DNA of 64,000 bases from an uncultured Parolsenella sp. (GCF_934660935.1 NZ_CAKUIH010000010.1:1-64000), one strand, 5' to 3'; counted from the stretch's first letter, positions 50,204-58,782 are shown. Notes: generated by a model not told the origin, from the sequence alone. Program-made: numbers and translations.

Positions 50204-50742
50204 TAGCGCACCTCCCCTTCGTTCGCGGATGCGTCTGCGGAGGGCGCGACGCCGGTGACTTCCGTGCTTGCAGGGGCCGAAACGCCGGTCACGCGGTCAC
50301 GCGCGAGGAAGCGGCGGACGGCGCGAAGCTGGCTCGCGTAGCCCGTGCAACGGCAGAGATTGCCGGAGAGGTAGCGACTGATCGTCTCGTCGTTCGCGTC
50401 AGGGTGGTCACGATCGAGCGCCAGCACGTTCATGACAAGGCCCGGAGAGCAGAAGCCGCACTGCTCGGCGCCCTCCTCCATCATGCAACGCGCGAACTCG
50501 GCGGACTCAGAGCGAAGGCCCTCAAGCGTGGTGACGCGGCGGCCGTTCACGCGAGGCATGTAGACCGCGCAGGACAGAACGGGTGTCTCGTCGAGCCAGA
50601 CGGTGCAGAGTCCGCAGTTGGTGGTCTCACAGCCGCACTTGACGCTCTTGTAGCCGCGCTCGCGCAGGAAGTCGAGCAGGCGCGTGTCGGGGCGCACGTC
50701 AACGGAGACGTATTCGTCGTTAATGAAGAAGCTTACGAGCAT
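50203..50742 (-). CDS. Molybdenum hydroxylase, 2Fe-2S subunit
   Basis: 179 residues. Plant-type 2Fe-2S motif CGCETTNCGLCTVW and the second cluster domain CGFCSPG and CRCTGY. It passes electrons from the molybdenum centre to FAD. Overlaps the FAD gene by 1 bp (TAATG) and the large subunit gene by 1 bp. A 30-residue Ala/Ser-rich tail is added after the usual end. Confidence 0.95.
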   Translation of the reverse strand: MLVSFFINDEYVSVDVRPDTRLLDFLRERGYKSVKCGCETTNCGLCTVWLDETPVLSCAVYMPRVNGRRVTTLEGLRSESAEFARCMMEEGAEQCGFCSPGLVMNVLALDRDHPDANDETISRYLSGNLCRCTGYASQLRAVRRFLARDRVTGVSAPASTEVTGVAPSADASANEGEVR

Positions 50743-51629
50743 TAGTTGTCACCCTCCCCCGTCTTGGGTCCCTCGGCGTCATGCAGGTCGCCGGAGCACA
50801 CGGTGCGCGGAGCAGGCGTGAAGGCAGAAGCGGGGATGGGGTCGAGGCCTGCCGCGACGCGAATGGCACGACGACCAAGCTCGCGGGCGAGGTGGCGGCG
50901 ATAGCGCTCGGAGCCGCGCATGTTACCGCTCATCGGCAGCTCGGCGAGGCGGGCGCAAGAGGCGTCAAGCTCCTCGTCCGTGAACTCGAGCGGAAGGCCG
51001 AGGCGATCGCCCTCGACGAGGCGGGCGCGACACGGGCGGGCACCGACGGTGACGTGCCAGGCGCCTCCCCAGGCGGCGGCACAGACGTTCAGGACCGGGA
51101 AGTCCGTCGCGGAGTTGCGGAGCGCCTGGAAATTGGCGGCGTAGTCATGCTTGTGCACGATCACGTGGGTGAGGATGTCGCGCTCGTAGGGCATGGAGGC
51201 GAAGGTGGCGAGGCTCACGATGCCGGCACCGACGAGCTCAACCTCCGTATCGAGGGTGAGCAGCGAGGTGAGGACATCCGAGAAGCCAAAGCGGCCAAAG
51301 ACCGAGCCGCCGACGGTGGCGCAGTTGCGCATCTGCACGCCAACCACGTCCTGGACGGCATCGCGGAAGACGTTGCCAGTGGCCTCATTGAAGGCGACGT
51401 GGCGCTCGAGCTCGTGCAGCGTCACCATGGCGCCGATCACGAAGCTGTCGGGGGTTTCCTCGATCTGGTCGAGGCCGAGGTTCGACAGGTCAATCATCGT
51501 GCTGATTCGCCTGTCTTGGAGGCGCAGCCAGACCCCGCCGCCGAGGACGCGATTCATGCGTCCCTTCCGGAGAAGCTCGTACGCCTCCTCTGCGGTGTCT
51601 GGACGCGCATAGTTCTTAAATTGGAGCAC
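50742..51629 (-). CDS. Molybdenum hydroxylase, FAD-binding subunit
   Basis: 295 residues of the CoxM/XdhB type: VLGGGVWL, ATVGGSVFGRFGFSD (FAD binding), then the C-terminal CO_deh_flav_C domain. GTG at 51629 with AAGGAG upstream. First gene of the three-subunit operon. Confidence 0.92.
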   Translation of the reverse strand: MLQFKNYARPDTAEEAYELLRKGRMNRVLGGGVWLRLQDRRISTMIDLSNLGLDQIEETPDSFVIGAMVTLHELERHVAFNEATGNVFRDAVQDVVGVQMRNCATVGGSVFGRFGFSDVLTSLLTLDTEVELVGAGIVSLATFASMPYERDILTHVIVHKHDYAANFQALRNSATDFPVLNVCAAAWGGAWHVTVGARPCRARLVEGDRLGLPLEFTDEELDASCARLAELPMSGNMRGSERYRRHLARELGRRAIRVAAGLDPIPASAFTPAPRTVCSGDLHDAEGPKTGEGDN

Positions 51630-51716
51630 GGTTCTCCTTCGGATGCTCTGACGCCCGCCGCGGCGATTAACACGCCGGGCAGGACGCCCATCTGTAGGGC
51701 CGCACGAACATGCGAG

Positions 51717-51778
51717 AACGGCCCCCTCTTATCCTTACTCGTCAATCCTATCGGATAGGAACCGACGACGGGGCCGTT
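51717..51778. promoter_or_regulatory. Inverted repeat and operator-like palindrome before the molybdenum hydroxylase operon
   Basis: AACGGCCCC (51717-51725) pairs with GGGGCCGTT (51770-51778), about 90 bp before the FAD gene; inside lies the perfect palindrome TCCTATC-G-GATAGGA (51746-51760), likely a binding site. TTGACG just beside it on the minus strand could be a -35. Confidence 0.45.
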
Positions 51779-51973
51779 TAACAGCAAAAATACAATTATG
51801 GCGTGCTAGTTTCTCCCACATAACGCCGATGATTGGCTGGAGGGTCGCGAGATGGCACGGGTCGTCCGGCGCAATGTCACCCGACATAGGGCCGCCAGGC
51901 GTAAGTCGTCCGGCGTAGGGTCGCCTGCCCGCCGGCCCCCAGTGTTCCGCGAGCCGGCGGGCGAGATTGCGCG
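51779..51973. other. Intergenic region between molybdenum hydroxylase and GltD-like genes
   Basis: About 200 bp. It includes a CCGGCGGGC/GCCCGCCGG inverted repeat near 51930-51962 at the end of the GltD-like gene that may be its terminator, though without a T run. Confidence 0.35.
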
Positions 51974-53266
51974 CTACACGTCCATGATGCCGTGCACGTG
52001 GTGGATGTAGCCTAGCGGCTCTTTCTCAACATCGCCGGCGGCAGCCTTGGCGTCGAGGTACTCGAGCATGGACTCGGCAACTCGCTTGGCGCCCTCGACG
52101 GCATGAACGACGGTCTTGGAGCCCGTCACCACGTCACCTGCGGCAAACACGCCATCGACCGTAGTCATACCACGCTCGTCGGTGAGGAGCAGGCCCCGCT
52201 CCCCACCCTCGAGGCCGGGCGTCGTGAGAATGAGCTTGTTCTTTGGGCCCTGGCTGATGCAGATGATCGTGGAGTCCGCGTCGTACTGGACGAGGTCGTT
52301 GTCGAAGCCGATGACGTTGTCCTCCTCGTCAAAGATGGCGCGCTTGAAGACGGGACCGTCCTCCGTGAGCATCGTGATTGCCCCGCCATAGGCGACCTCG
52401 GCACCTTCGAGCTCGGCATATGCGAGCTCGTCCGGGCTGGCGGTGACTTCCTTCGAGCGCGAGTACATGGTCACGTGGCGGGCGCCGCGGCGAAGCGCCG
52501 TACGCGCGACGTCGACCGCAGAGTTTCCCACGCCGATGATGGCGACCGTCTCGCCCAACTCGAAGGCCGTCGGGTCCGCAAGGTAGTCGACCGAGAAGTG
52601 CACGTTGGCGAGGGACTCACCACGCATGCCGAGGGTTCGCGGGCGCCAGACGCCAGTGCCCACGAAGACGCACTCGTAGCCGTCACGGAAGAGGTCGCGA
52701 ATCTCGAGGGCGCCGCCGATCGTCGTGTTTGCGCGGAACATGATGCCCATGTCCGCCATGCGCTTCGCGTAGCGATCGAGGACGGAGCTCGGGAGGCGAA
52801 ACTCCGGGATGCCGTAGCGCATGACCCCGCCGATGCGCTCCTTCGAGTCGAAAATCGTGACGCCGTAGCCCTCATGAGCGAGCTTCACGGCAACAGTGAT
52901 GCCCGCGGGCCCGGCCCCGATGACAGCAACCGAGCGACCGTTGGCAGGCTTGCGCTCAATCTGCATACGCTCGAGGTAGAGGTCTGAGATGAAGTTCTCG
53001 ATGGCGGAGAAGTGAACGGGAGTGTCCTTGCGGCCACGGATGCAATGGCCCTCGCACTGGCCCTCGTGATTGCACACCGTGGAGCACACGACGGAGAGCG
53101 GGTTGTTCTCAAAGAGCATCGCTCCGGCCTCGTTGAGCTTGCCGTCCTTGAACAAGCGAATAACCTCGGGGATGTTGGTGGAGACGGGGCAGCCCTTCTG
53201 ACACATGGGGTTCTTGCACTGGAGACAACGGTCCGCTTCTTCGATGATATGGATTGCCACGGGCAC
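51974..53266 (-). CDS. GltD-like NADPH-dependent flavoprotein oxidoreductase with N-terminal Fe-S domain
   Basis: 430 residues: N-terminal cysteine-rich domain (CLQCKNPMCQKGCPV, CSTVCNHEGQCEGHC) for 4Fe-4S clusters, FAD site VIGAGPAGIT, NADPH site IIGVGNSAVD and C-terminal FAGDVVTG-like (FAAGDVVTG). This is the glutamate synthase small-subunit/NfnB module; without a GltB next to it the protein may be an NADPH:electron-transfer partner for another complex, perhaps the neighbouring molybdenum hydroxylase. Start is GTG at 53266 after AGGAAAGGG. Confidence 0.87.
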   Translation of the reverse strand: MPVAIHIIEEADRCLQCKNPMCQKGCPVSTNIPEVIRLFKDGKLNEAGAMLFENNPLSVVCSTVCNHEGQCEGHCIRGRKDTPVHFSAIENFISDLYLERMQIERKPANGRSVAVIGAGPAGITVAVKLAHEGYGVTIFDSKERIGGVMRYGIPEFRLPSSVLDRYAKRMADMGIMFRANTTIGGALEIRDLFRDGYECVFVGTGVWRPRTLGMRGESLANVHFSVDYLADPTAFELGETVAIIGVGNSAVDVARTALRRGARHVTMYSRSKEVTASPDELAYAELEGAEVAYGGAITMLTEDGPVFKRAIFDEEDNVIGFDNDLVQYDADSTIICISQGPKNKLILTTPGLEGGERGLLLTDERGMTTVDGVFAAGDVVTGSKTVVHAVEGAKRVAESMLEYLDAKAAAGDVEKEPLGYIHHVHGIMDV

Positions 53267-53359
53267 GCACCCTTTCCTCGAGTCGCATCATGCGGCTCGC
53301 TTAGGTTGTCTACTTTTCCGTGGTCAACTTTAACATGACAAATCAAGGCTGCACGCGAG

Positions 53360-54523
53360 TCAGGGCCTCGACACACGACATGCACGAGTCCCGAGCAAGA
53401 ACGCACGCGCCACGGACTCCCCCGCGATGGGTAACAGCGTCGCGGCGTCCGCCATGCACTCCTCGAGCGTCGAAGGCCCGATGACGGCGGGAAGCACGAG
53501 GTCAACCCCACTCTTGTAGACCTCGCCAAGGTCCTCGGCGCGACCGCCCACCACCGCCACGACGGGAATTCCCCTGGCCTTGGCGCGACGAGCAACGCCC
53601 ACGGGAGCCTTGCCAAACGCGGACTGTGCGTCCATGCGTCCCTCGCCGGTGATAACGAGGTCGACTCCTTCGAGCGCCTCGTCAATATGGATGGCATCAA
53701 GCACGAACTCGATGCCGCGCTCGACACGCGCGCCGCAAAATGCCGTTAGCGCCGCACCGAGGCCGCCGGCAGCGCCCGCTCCCGGCACGGCGTCGATGTC
53801 ACGCCCGCATATGGCTTCGAGCATGCGCGCGTAGGAGCGCATCCAGGAATCGGCGGCAGCCACGTCGCGGACGTCGATGCCCTTCTGGGGACCATATATC
53901 GCGACGGCGCCAGAGGGGCCCGTCAGGGGATTCGTGACATCCGTTATGGCAACGATGTCCGTATCTGCCAACCTCGGGTCGAGACCCGCAAGATCGATGC
54001 GAGCGAGGTCTCTGAGACCGGCGAGCCCCGGAGCGACATCCTCCTCGTTCACGTTAAGAAAGCGGGCCCCAAAGGCTTTGGCCATGCCGGAGCCGCCGTC
54101 GCTCGTGGCGGATCCGCCGAGACCCACGTAGATGTGACGGACGCCAGCATCCAGGGCGTCGCCTATGAGCTGGCCCACGCCGTACGATGAGGCAAGCAGG
54201 GCGTTCGAGCGATTCTGCTCCACGAGCGTGATCCCCGCCGCCTCCGCCATCTCGATGATGGCGCAGTCTCGGTCGAAGAGCCCGTAGCGCGCGCAGACGG
54301 TGTCGCCGAGAGGGCCAAGAACGTCCACTTCGCGGATCTCGCCATTTCGAGCGGCAATGACGGCATCCACCGTGCCCTCCCCGCCGTCAGCGATAGCCAG
54401 GCGCTTGACGTTCGCCCGCGGGAAAACCCTACGAATGCCCTGCTCTATAAGCTCAGCCACACGAAAGCTCGACGCAGAGCCCTTGAACGAGTCGGACGCG
54501 ATGAGAATGGAAGGCTCGGTCAC
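53360..54523 (-). CDS. Glycerate kinase
   Basis: 387-residue GarK/GlxK type I glycerate kinase (ATP plus D-glycerate to phosphoglycerate): IASDSFKGSASSFRVAELI, IADGGEGTVDA, IEMAEAAGITLV, GLGGSATSDGGSGMA and ITGEGRMDAQSAFGKAP. GTG at 54523 with AAAGGA upstream; the longer frame to 54643 covers the palindromic repeat. It joins a 3-hydroxyacid dehydrogenase and purine-type hydroxylase as possible glyoxylate/glycerate metabolism, which is only inference. Confidence 0.93.
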   Translation of the reverse strand: MTEPSILIASDSFKGSASSFRVAELIEQGIRRVFPRANVKRLAIADGGEGTVDAVIAARNGEIREVDVLGPLGDTVCARYGLFDRDCAIIEMAEAAGITLVEQNRSNALLASSYGVGQLIGDALDAGVRHIYVGLGGSATSDGGSGMAKAFGARFLNVNEEDVAPGLAGLRDLARIDLAGLDPRLADTDIVAITDVTNPLTGPSGAVAIYGPQKGIDVRDVAAADSWMRSYARMLEAICGRDIDAVPGAGAAGGLGAALTAFCGARVERGIEFVLDAIHIDEALEGVDLVITGEGRMDAQSAFGKAPVGVARRAKARGIPVVAVVGGRAEDLGEVYKSGVDLVLPAVIGPSTLEECMADAATLLPIAGESVARAFLLGTRACRVSRP

Positions 54524-54550
54524 CGGAGGATCCTTTCCCCTATGGCAGCG

Positions 54551-54595
54551 GCACAATGGTTGACAAAGGGACAGTCCCTTTGTCAACCATTGTGC
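54551..54595. repeat. Palindromic repeat, copy in a divergent promoter region
   Basis: Perfect 22-bp arms GCACAATGGTTGACAAAGGG... (54551-54572) and their complement (54574-54595) about a single A; core GGGAC-A-GTCCC. It is in the leader between glycerate kinase (minus) and the binding protein (plus), where no operon ends, so it is not simply a terminator. Confidence 0.8.
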
Positions 54596-54643
54596 ACCTC
54601 TTTCTGTTAACACGACCGTTACTAAGAACGCGTTGTATCGCAC

Positions 54644-54690
54644 ACTTTAGTCTGCTAAAGTCCTTGTCAGCAACTTTAGCAAACTAAAGT
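54644..54690 (+). promoter_or_regulatory. Two identical 18-bp operators upstream of the second amino-acid ABC operon
   Basis: ACTTTAG-TCTG-CTAAAGT (54644-54661) and ACTTTAG-CAAA-CTAAAGT (54673-54690) are 29 bp apart centre to centre. The TGCTAAAGT of the first (extended -10-like) preceded by TTGTAT at 17 bp suggests that it covers the promoter. The binding regulator is unknown, and glycerate kinase on the other strand may share it. Confidence 0.65.
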
Positions 54691-54745
54691 GCCAAGGGAC
54701 GACACGCAGGCGCTCAGCGTCCCCAGGCACCCCAAGGAGGCTCTC

Positions 54746-55618
54746 ATGCGCACCAACGACTCCATCTCTCGCCGTCAGTTCCTCTCCCTCGCAGGCGGCA
54801 TCGCCGCCGTTTGCGGCCTCGGCCTCGTCGGCTGTGGCTCTGGCTCCGGCTCCACGACGACTGCCGCCACAGCCAGTACCACGGCAGAGGCCGCCGACGA
54901 CTCCGCGAACATCACCAAGCTGACCGTCGGCTTCGACCAGGAATACCCGCCCTACGGCTTCGTCGGCGATGACGGCCAGTTCACCGGCTTCGACCTCGAC
55001 CTCGCTGCCGAGGTGTGCCGCCGCAACAGCTGGGAGGTCGAGTTCGAGCCGATTGACTGGGACGCCAAGGACACCCAGCTCAACTCCGGCGTGATCACCT
55101 GCATCTGGAACGGCTTCACCATGGAGGGCCGCGAGGATGACTACACCTTCTCCGCCCCCTACATGAAGAACGGCCAGGTCGTCGTCGTGAAGAAGGACTC
55201 TGGCATCTCCGGCCTCGACGACCTCGCGGGCAAGAACGTCATCACCCAGACCGACTCCGCCGCCCTCGAGGTGCTGCAGGGCGACAAGGCGGACCTCGCG
55301 GCGACGTTCGCCGGCCTCGAGACCATCGGCGACTACAACACCGCGTTCATGCAGCTCGAGTCCGGCGCCGTCGACGCCGTTGCCTGCGACCTCTCCATCG
55401 CCGAATACCAACTCTCCGCAAAGCCCGACGCCTATGCCAAGCTTGACGAGGACCTCTCCACCGAGAACTACGCCGCGGGCTTCAAGAAGGGCTCCCAGGC
55501 CCTCGCCGACAAGGTCACCGAGACCCTCAAGGCCATGGACGCGGATGGCTTCGTCAAGGAGCTGTGCGAGAAGTACGCGAGCTACGGCATCTCGTACGAG
55601 AACTGGGAGCTCAAGTAG
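54746..55618 (+). CDS. Amino-acid ABC transporter substrate-binding lipoprotein (second system)
   Basis: 290 residues. Tat-like SRRQFLSLAGG signal with lipobox LVGC and a Ser/Thr/Ala linker, then a family 3 fold: LTVGFDQEYPPYGFVGDDGQ, FTGFDLDLAAEVCRRN, DWDAKDTQLNSGVITCIWNG, FSAPYMKNGQVVVV. The YPPYG and CIWNG motifs fit polar amino acid receptors such as those for glutamine, lysine/arginine or cystine. ATG at 54746 with AAGGAGG. First gene of a three-gene importer operon under the double operator. Confidence 0.93.
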   Translation: MRTNDSISRRQFLSLAGGIAAVCGLGLVGCGSGSGSTTTAATASTTAEAADDSANITKLTVGFDQEYPPYGFVGDDGQFTGFDLDLAAEVCRRNSWEVEFEPIDWDAKDTQLNSGVITCIWNGFTMEGREDDYTFSAPYMKNGQVVVVKKDSGISGLDDLAGKNVITQTDSAALEVLQGDKADLAATFAGLETIGDYNTAFMQLESGAVDAVACDLSIAEYQLSAKPDAYAKLDEDLSTENYAAGFKKGSQALADKVTETLKAMDADGFVKELCEKYASYGISYENWELK

Positions 55619-55726
55619 CCAAGGCTCGCCCGCTCTGGGCTCCGCAAGACACCGCACAACACACCCGGCATGCGCCGGCGGCGCCACATCCCAGGCACCG
55701 CCGGCGCGCACGGTACAGGAGGCACC

Positions 55727-56380
55727 ATGGACACAGCAACGATGACGGGCATGCTGATACAGGGCTTTGGCGTGTCGCTCAAGCTCTTTATGCTCACGCT
55801 CATCGGAGCCATCCCCCTGGGCATACCGGTGGCCCTCGCCCGAATGAGCCGCCTGCGACCGCTGGCTCTGCTCGCGCGGGCGTTCATCAGCGTGCTGCGC
55901 GGAACACCGCTCATGCTGCAGATGTTCGCGATCTACTTCTCCCCTTATTACGTCTTCGGCATTCAACTCACGCCAGACTCCAAATGGCATGCCTGCGTCG
56001 TGGCGTTCATCATCAACTACGCCGCGTACTTCGCGGAGATCTACCGCTCGGGCATCCAGTCCATACCGCGTGGCCAGTATGAGGCTGCAGAGGTTCTCGG
56101 CTATTCGAGCTGCCAGACGTTCTTCCGCATCGTCCTCCCCCAGGTTGCCAAGCGCATCCTCCCCGCCATGGGAAACGAGGTCATCACCCTCGTAAAGGAC
56201 ACCTCGCTCGCCTTCTCCATCGGAGTCGCCGAGATGTTCTCCACCGCCAAGGCGCTCGTGGCGTCTCAGGTGAGCATGGTGCCGTTTGCCATCGCCGCGC
56301 TCTTCTACTGGGTGTTCAACTTCCTGGTGGAGATCGCGCTCGGTGTACTCGAGAAGAAACTCGACTACTACCACGACTAG
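55727..56380 (+). CDS. Amino-acid ABC transporter permease (second system)
   Basis: 217 residues of the HisM/GlnP type: FGVSLKLFMLTLIGAIPLG, VLRGTPLMLQMFAIYF, and EAA loop IQSIPRGQYEAAEVLGYSS, LPAMGNEVITLVKDTSLAFS. ATG at 55727 with AGGAGG. Single permease, so probably a homodimer, unlike the two-permease system at 44-46 kb. Confidence 0.93.
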   Translation: MDTATMTGMLIQGFGVSLKLFMLTLIGAIPLGIPVALARMSRLRPLALLARAFISVLRGTPLMLQMFAIYFSPYYVFGIQLTPDSKWHACVVAFIINYAAYFAEIYRSGIQSIPRGQYEAAEVLGYSSCQTFFRIVLPQVAKRILPAMGNEVITLVKDTSLAFSIGVAEMFSTAKALVASQVSMVPFAIAALFYWVFNFLVEIALGVLEKKLDYYHD

Positions 56381-56389
56381 GAGGCCTCG

Positions 56390-57190
56390 ATGTCTGAAAC
56401 CAGAGCAACATGCAACAGTGCAACGAACCAGCAAGTCGTCTCGATTGAGAGAGCGCGCAAGTCATTTGGCGACACCGAGGTACTCAAGGGGATAACGCTC
56501 GAGGTCAATCGCGGAGAGGTCGTAGCCATCATCGGCGCGTCCGGCGGCGGAAAGTCGACGCTGCTTCGCTGCATGACGCTACTCGAGAAGCTCGACGGCG
56601 GAAGCCTCTCCTATGGAGACGTGACGGTCGCCGCGGATGACGGGACCGGATGCTCACGCTACGGCGACGCCGGTGCCCTCAAGGCCGCGCGCCAGCGCTT
56701 TGGCCTGGTATTCCAGGCCTACAACCTCTTCCCGCACATGAGCGTTCTGCGCAACGTCACGGACGCCCCCATCCACGTACAGCACCGCAATAAAGACGAG
56801 GTCGAGGCGCAGGCGCGCGAGCTCCTCGCGAAGATGGGCCTCAACGGCAACGAGGACAAGGTTCCCTGCCAGCTCTCCGGAGGCCAGCAGCAGCGCGTGA
56901 GCATCGCACGCGCCCTTGCCATGAACCCCGAGGTGCTCTTCTTCGACGAACCCACGAGCGCGCTTGACCCGGAGCTCACCGCGGAAGTGCTGCGCGTCAT
57001 CAAGGGCCTCGCCGCCGAACAGATGACCATGGTGATCGTGACGCACGAGATGAGCTTCGCGCGCGAGGTCGCGGACCGCGTCGTTTTCATGGACGGCGGC
57101 AGCATCGTCGAAGAGGGTACGCCCCAGCAGGTCTTCGAAAACCCCCAGCACCCCCGCACCCGCGAGTTCCTCTCCCGCTACACGCAGTAG
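56390..57190 (+). CDS. Amino-acid ABC transporter ATPase (second system)
   Basis: 266 residues: IIGASGGGKSTL, FQAYNLFPHMS, LSGGQQQRVSIARALAMNP, FFDEPTSALDPE and VTHEMSFAREV. GlnQ/HisP type. Starts 9 bp after the permease with AGGAGG. The N-terminus has an extra 15 residues. It ends at two tandem palindromic repeats. Confidence 0.94.
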   Translation: MSETRATCNSATNQQVVSIERARKSFGDTEVLKGITLEVNRGEVVAIIGASGGGKSTLLRCMTLLEKLDGGSLSYGDVTVAADDGTGCSRYGDAGALKAARQRFGLVFQAYNLFPHMSVLRNVTDAPIHVQHRNKDEVEAQARELLAKMGLNGNEDKVPCQLSGGQQQRVSIARALAMNPEVLFFDEPTSALDPELTAEVLRVIKGLAAEQMTMVIVTHEMSFAREVADRVVFMDGGSIVEEGTPQQVFENPQHPRTREFLSRYTQ

Positions 57191-57211
57191 CCGACCAACC
57201 TGGACATGCAT

Positions 57212-57275
57212 ACCTGCAAAAGGGACAGTCCCTTTTGCAGGTCGGGGTTGACAAAGGGACTGTCCCTTTGTCAAC
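57212..57275. repeat. Two tandem palindromic repeats (terminator)
   Basis: ACCTGCAAAAGGGAC-A-GTCCCTTTTGCAGGT (57212-57242) and GTTGACAAAGGGAC-T-GTCCCTTTGTCAAC (57247-57275). Both share the GGGAC(A/T)GTCCC core with the copies at 31318 and 54551. They separate the ABC operon from pyrE. Confidence 0.8.
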
Positions 57276-57339
57276 TCTTCGCTGCGGCATTTGCTCTATC
57301 CTAGATTCGAATGTACAAACCACGCCCGAGGGGAGCCCC

Positions 57340-58026
57340 ATGGAGGCATACAAGAGCGAGTTCATCAAGTTCATGGTCGAGTCCGACGTCCTGAAGTTCG
57401 GCAGCTTCACGCTCAAGAGCGGCCGTCAGTCCCCCTTCTTCATGAACGCGGGCGCCTACGTCACCGGCTCCCAGCTCAAGCGCCTTGGCGAGTACTACGC
57501 CCAGGCAATTCACGACAACTTCGGCGATGACTTCGACGTCCTCTTCGGGCCGGCCTACAAGGGCATCCCCCTGGCCGTCGTGACCGCCATCGCCTATCAC
57601 GAGCTCTACGGCAAGGAGGTCAAGTACTGCTGTGACCGCAAGGAGGCCAAGGACCACGGCGCCGACAAGGGCAACCTCCTCGGCTACGAGCCGCAGGACG
57701 GCGACCGCGTGATCATGGTCGAGGACGTCACCACCTCCGGCAAGTCCATCGATGAGACCTACCCCAAGGTCAAGGCTGCCGCAGACGTCGAGATCAAGGG
57801 CCTCATCGTCTCCCTCAACCGCATGGAGGTCGGCAAGGGCGGCGTGACCACCGCACAGAAGGAGATCGAGGCCAAGTACGGCTTCCCCGTCGCCAGCATC
57901 GTCTCCATGGCCGAGGTCGTCGAGACCCTCCACAACCATGAGATCGAGGGCAAGGTCGTCATCGACGACGCCCTCAAGGCCGACATCGACGCCTACTACG
58001 AGCAGTACGGCGTTAAGGAGCAGTAA
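57340..58026 (+). CDS. pyrE: Orotate phosphoribosyltransferase
   Basis: Makes OMP from orotate and PRPP in pyrimidine synthesis. 228 residues: KFGSFTLKSGRQSPFFMNAG, FGPAYKGIPLAV, YCCDRKEAKDHGADKG and the PRPP loop VIMVEDVTTSGKSI. ATG at 57340 with GAGGGGAG. The 'Bacillus-type' length and the KSGRxSP motif support OPRTase rather than another PRTase. It is monocistronic between terminators. Confidence 0.95.
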   Translation: MEAYKSEFIKFMVESDVLKFGSFTLKSGRQSPFFMNAGAYVTGSQLKRLGEYYAQAIHDNFGDDFDVLFGPAYKGIPLAVVTAIAYHELYGKEVKYCCDRKEAKDHGADKGNLLGYEPQDGDRVIMVEDVTTSGKSIDETYPKVKAAADVEIKGLIVSLNRMEVGKGGVTTAQKEIEAKYGFPVASIVSMAEVVETLHNHEIEGKVVIDDALKADIDAYYEQYGVKEQ

Positions 58027-58074
58027 GGTCCACAAGGCACCCCGGCGTCACCACCGACATACGTTGCGCAAAAT

Positions 58075-58110
58075 GGCGGCCGTCTCGTTTTCGAGGTGGC
58101 CGCCTTCTTT
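58075..58110 (+). terminator. Terminator of pyrE
   Basis: Stem GGCGGCC/GGCCGCC (58075-58081, 58098-58104) continued by CTCG-TTTT-CGAG, followed by TTCTTT. Confidence 0.7.
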
Positions 58111-58254
58111 GTGGGTCGCCACGAACGCCGAGCGTATGACTAGCTCAATCGCGGGTATAACCGAACATACGCAACAATACAGCAAGCGGCATGCCACCGC
58201 GCTCACGTATAGTTATCGCGCCCAGCCACACATCGCACAATCTCGGAGGTATCC

Positions 58255-58782
58255 ATGAGCTACTCCATCGTCTTCTCGAGCAAGACGGGCAACACCGAGC
58301 TCATAGCAAAGCGAATCTCTAAGCTGATGGGAGAGGACGGCTGCATATATTTCGGCGCACCCGAGCAGGCTCCCACAAACGCCACTGACGCGGACATCGT
58401 CTTCGTTGGTTCGTGGACGGATAAGGGCACCTCGACCTCGGAGATGGCGGAGTTCGTCCGTGGCCTCTCCCACAAGCGCGTGTTCATCTTTGGCACCTGT
58501 GGCTTTGGCGAGTCCGCCGAGTACTTCAACGGCGTGCTCGCGCGCATGCGTGGGGACCTCACCGCGAGCTGCGACCTCGTGGGCTCGTTCATGTGCCAGG
58601 GCAAGATGCCCGAGACGGTCCTTGGACGTTACAAGAAGATGCTAGCCGATGCTGACCCAGATAGTCCGGAGGCCAAGCGCGCGGAGATGTTCATCAGGAA
58701 CTTCGAGGTTGCCCGCACCCATCCGGACAACGACGACCTTCGAGCGCTCGAGGCAAGCCTCCACGACGCAGGCCTGATCTAG
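58255..58782 (+). CDS. Flavodoxin family protein
   Basis: 175 residues with a flavodoxin-like fold: IVFSSKTGNTELIAKRI (FMN phosphate loop), VFVGSWTDKGTSTSEM and FIFGTCGFGES. FMN carrier for low-potential electrons in anaerobes. Start ATG at 58255 with CGGAGG and a TATAGT -10-like sequence at 58208-58213. It is monocistronic. C-terminal 60 residues are longer than classical flavodoxins; some flavodoxin domains of bilirubin and other reductases are like this, but I cannot assign a partner. Confidence 0.85.
   Translation: MSYSIVFSSKTGNTELIAKRISKLMGEDGCIYFGAPEQAPTNATDADIVFVGSWTDKGTSTSEMAEFVRGLSHKRVFIFGTCGFGESAEYFNGVLARMRGDLTASCDLVGSFMCQGKMPETVLGRYKKMLADADPDSPEAKRAEMFIRNFEVARTHPDNDDLRALEASLHDAGLI

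Noticed and set aside
51630..51973. Molybdenum-cofactor riboswitch before the hydroxylase operon
   Set aside because: No match to the conserved Moco motif; the inverted repeat there looks like a DNA operator.
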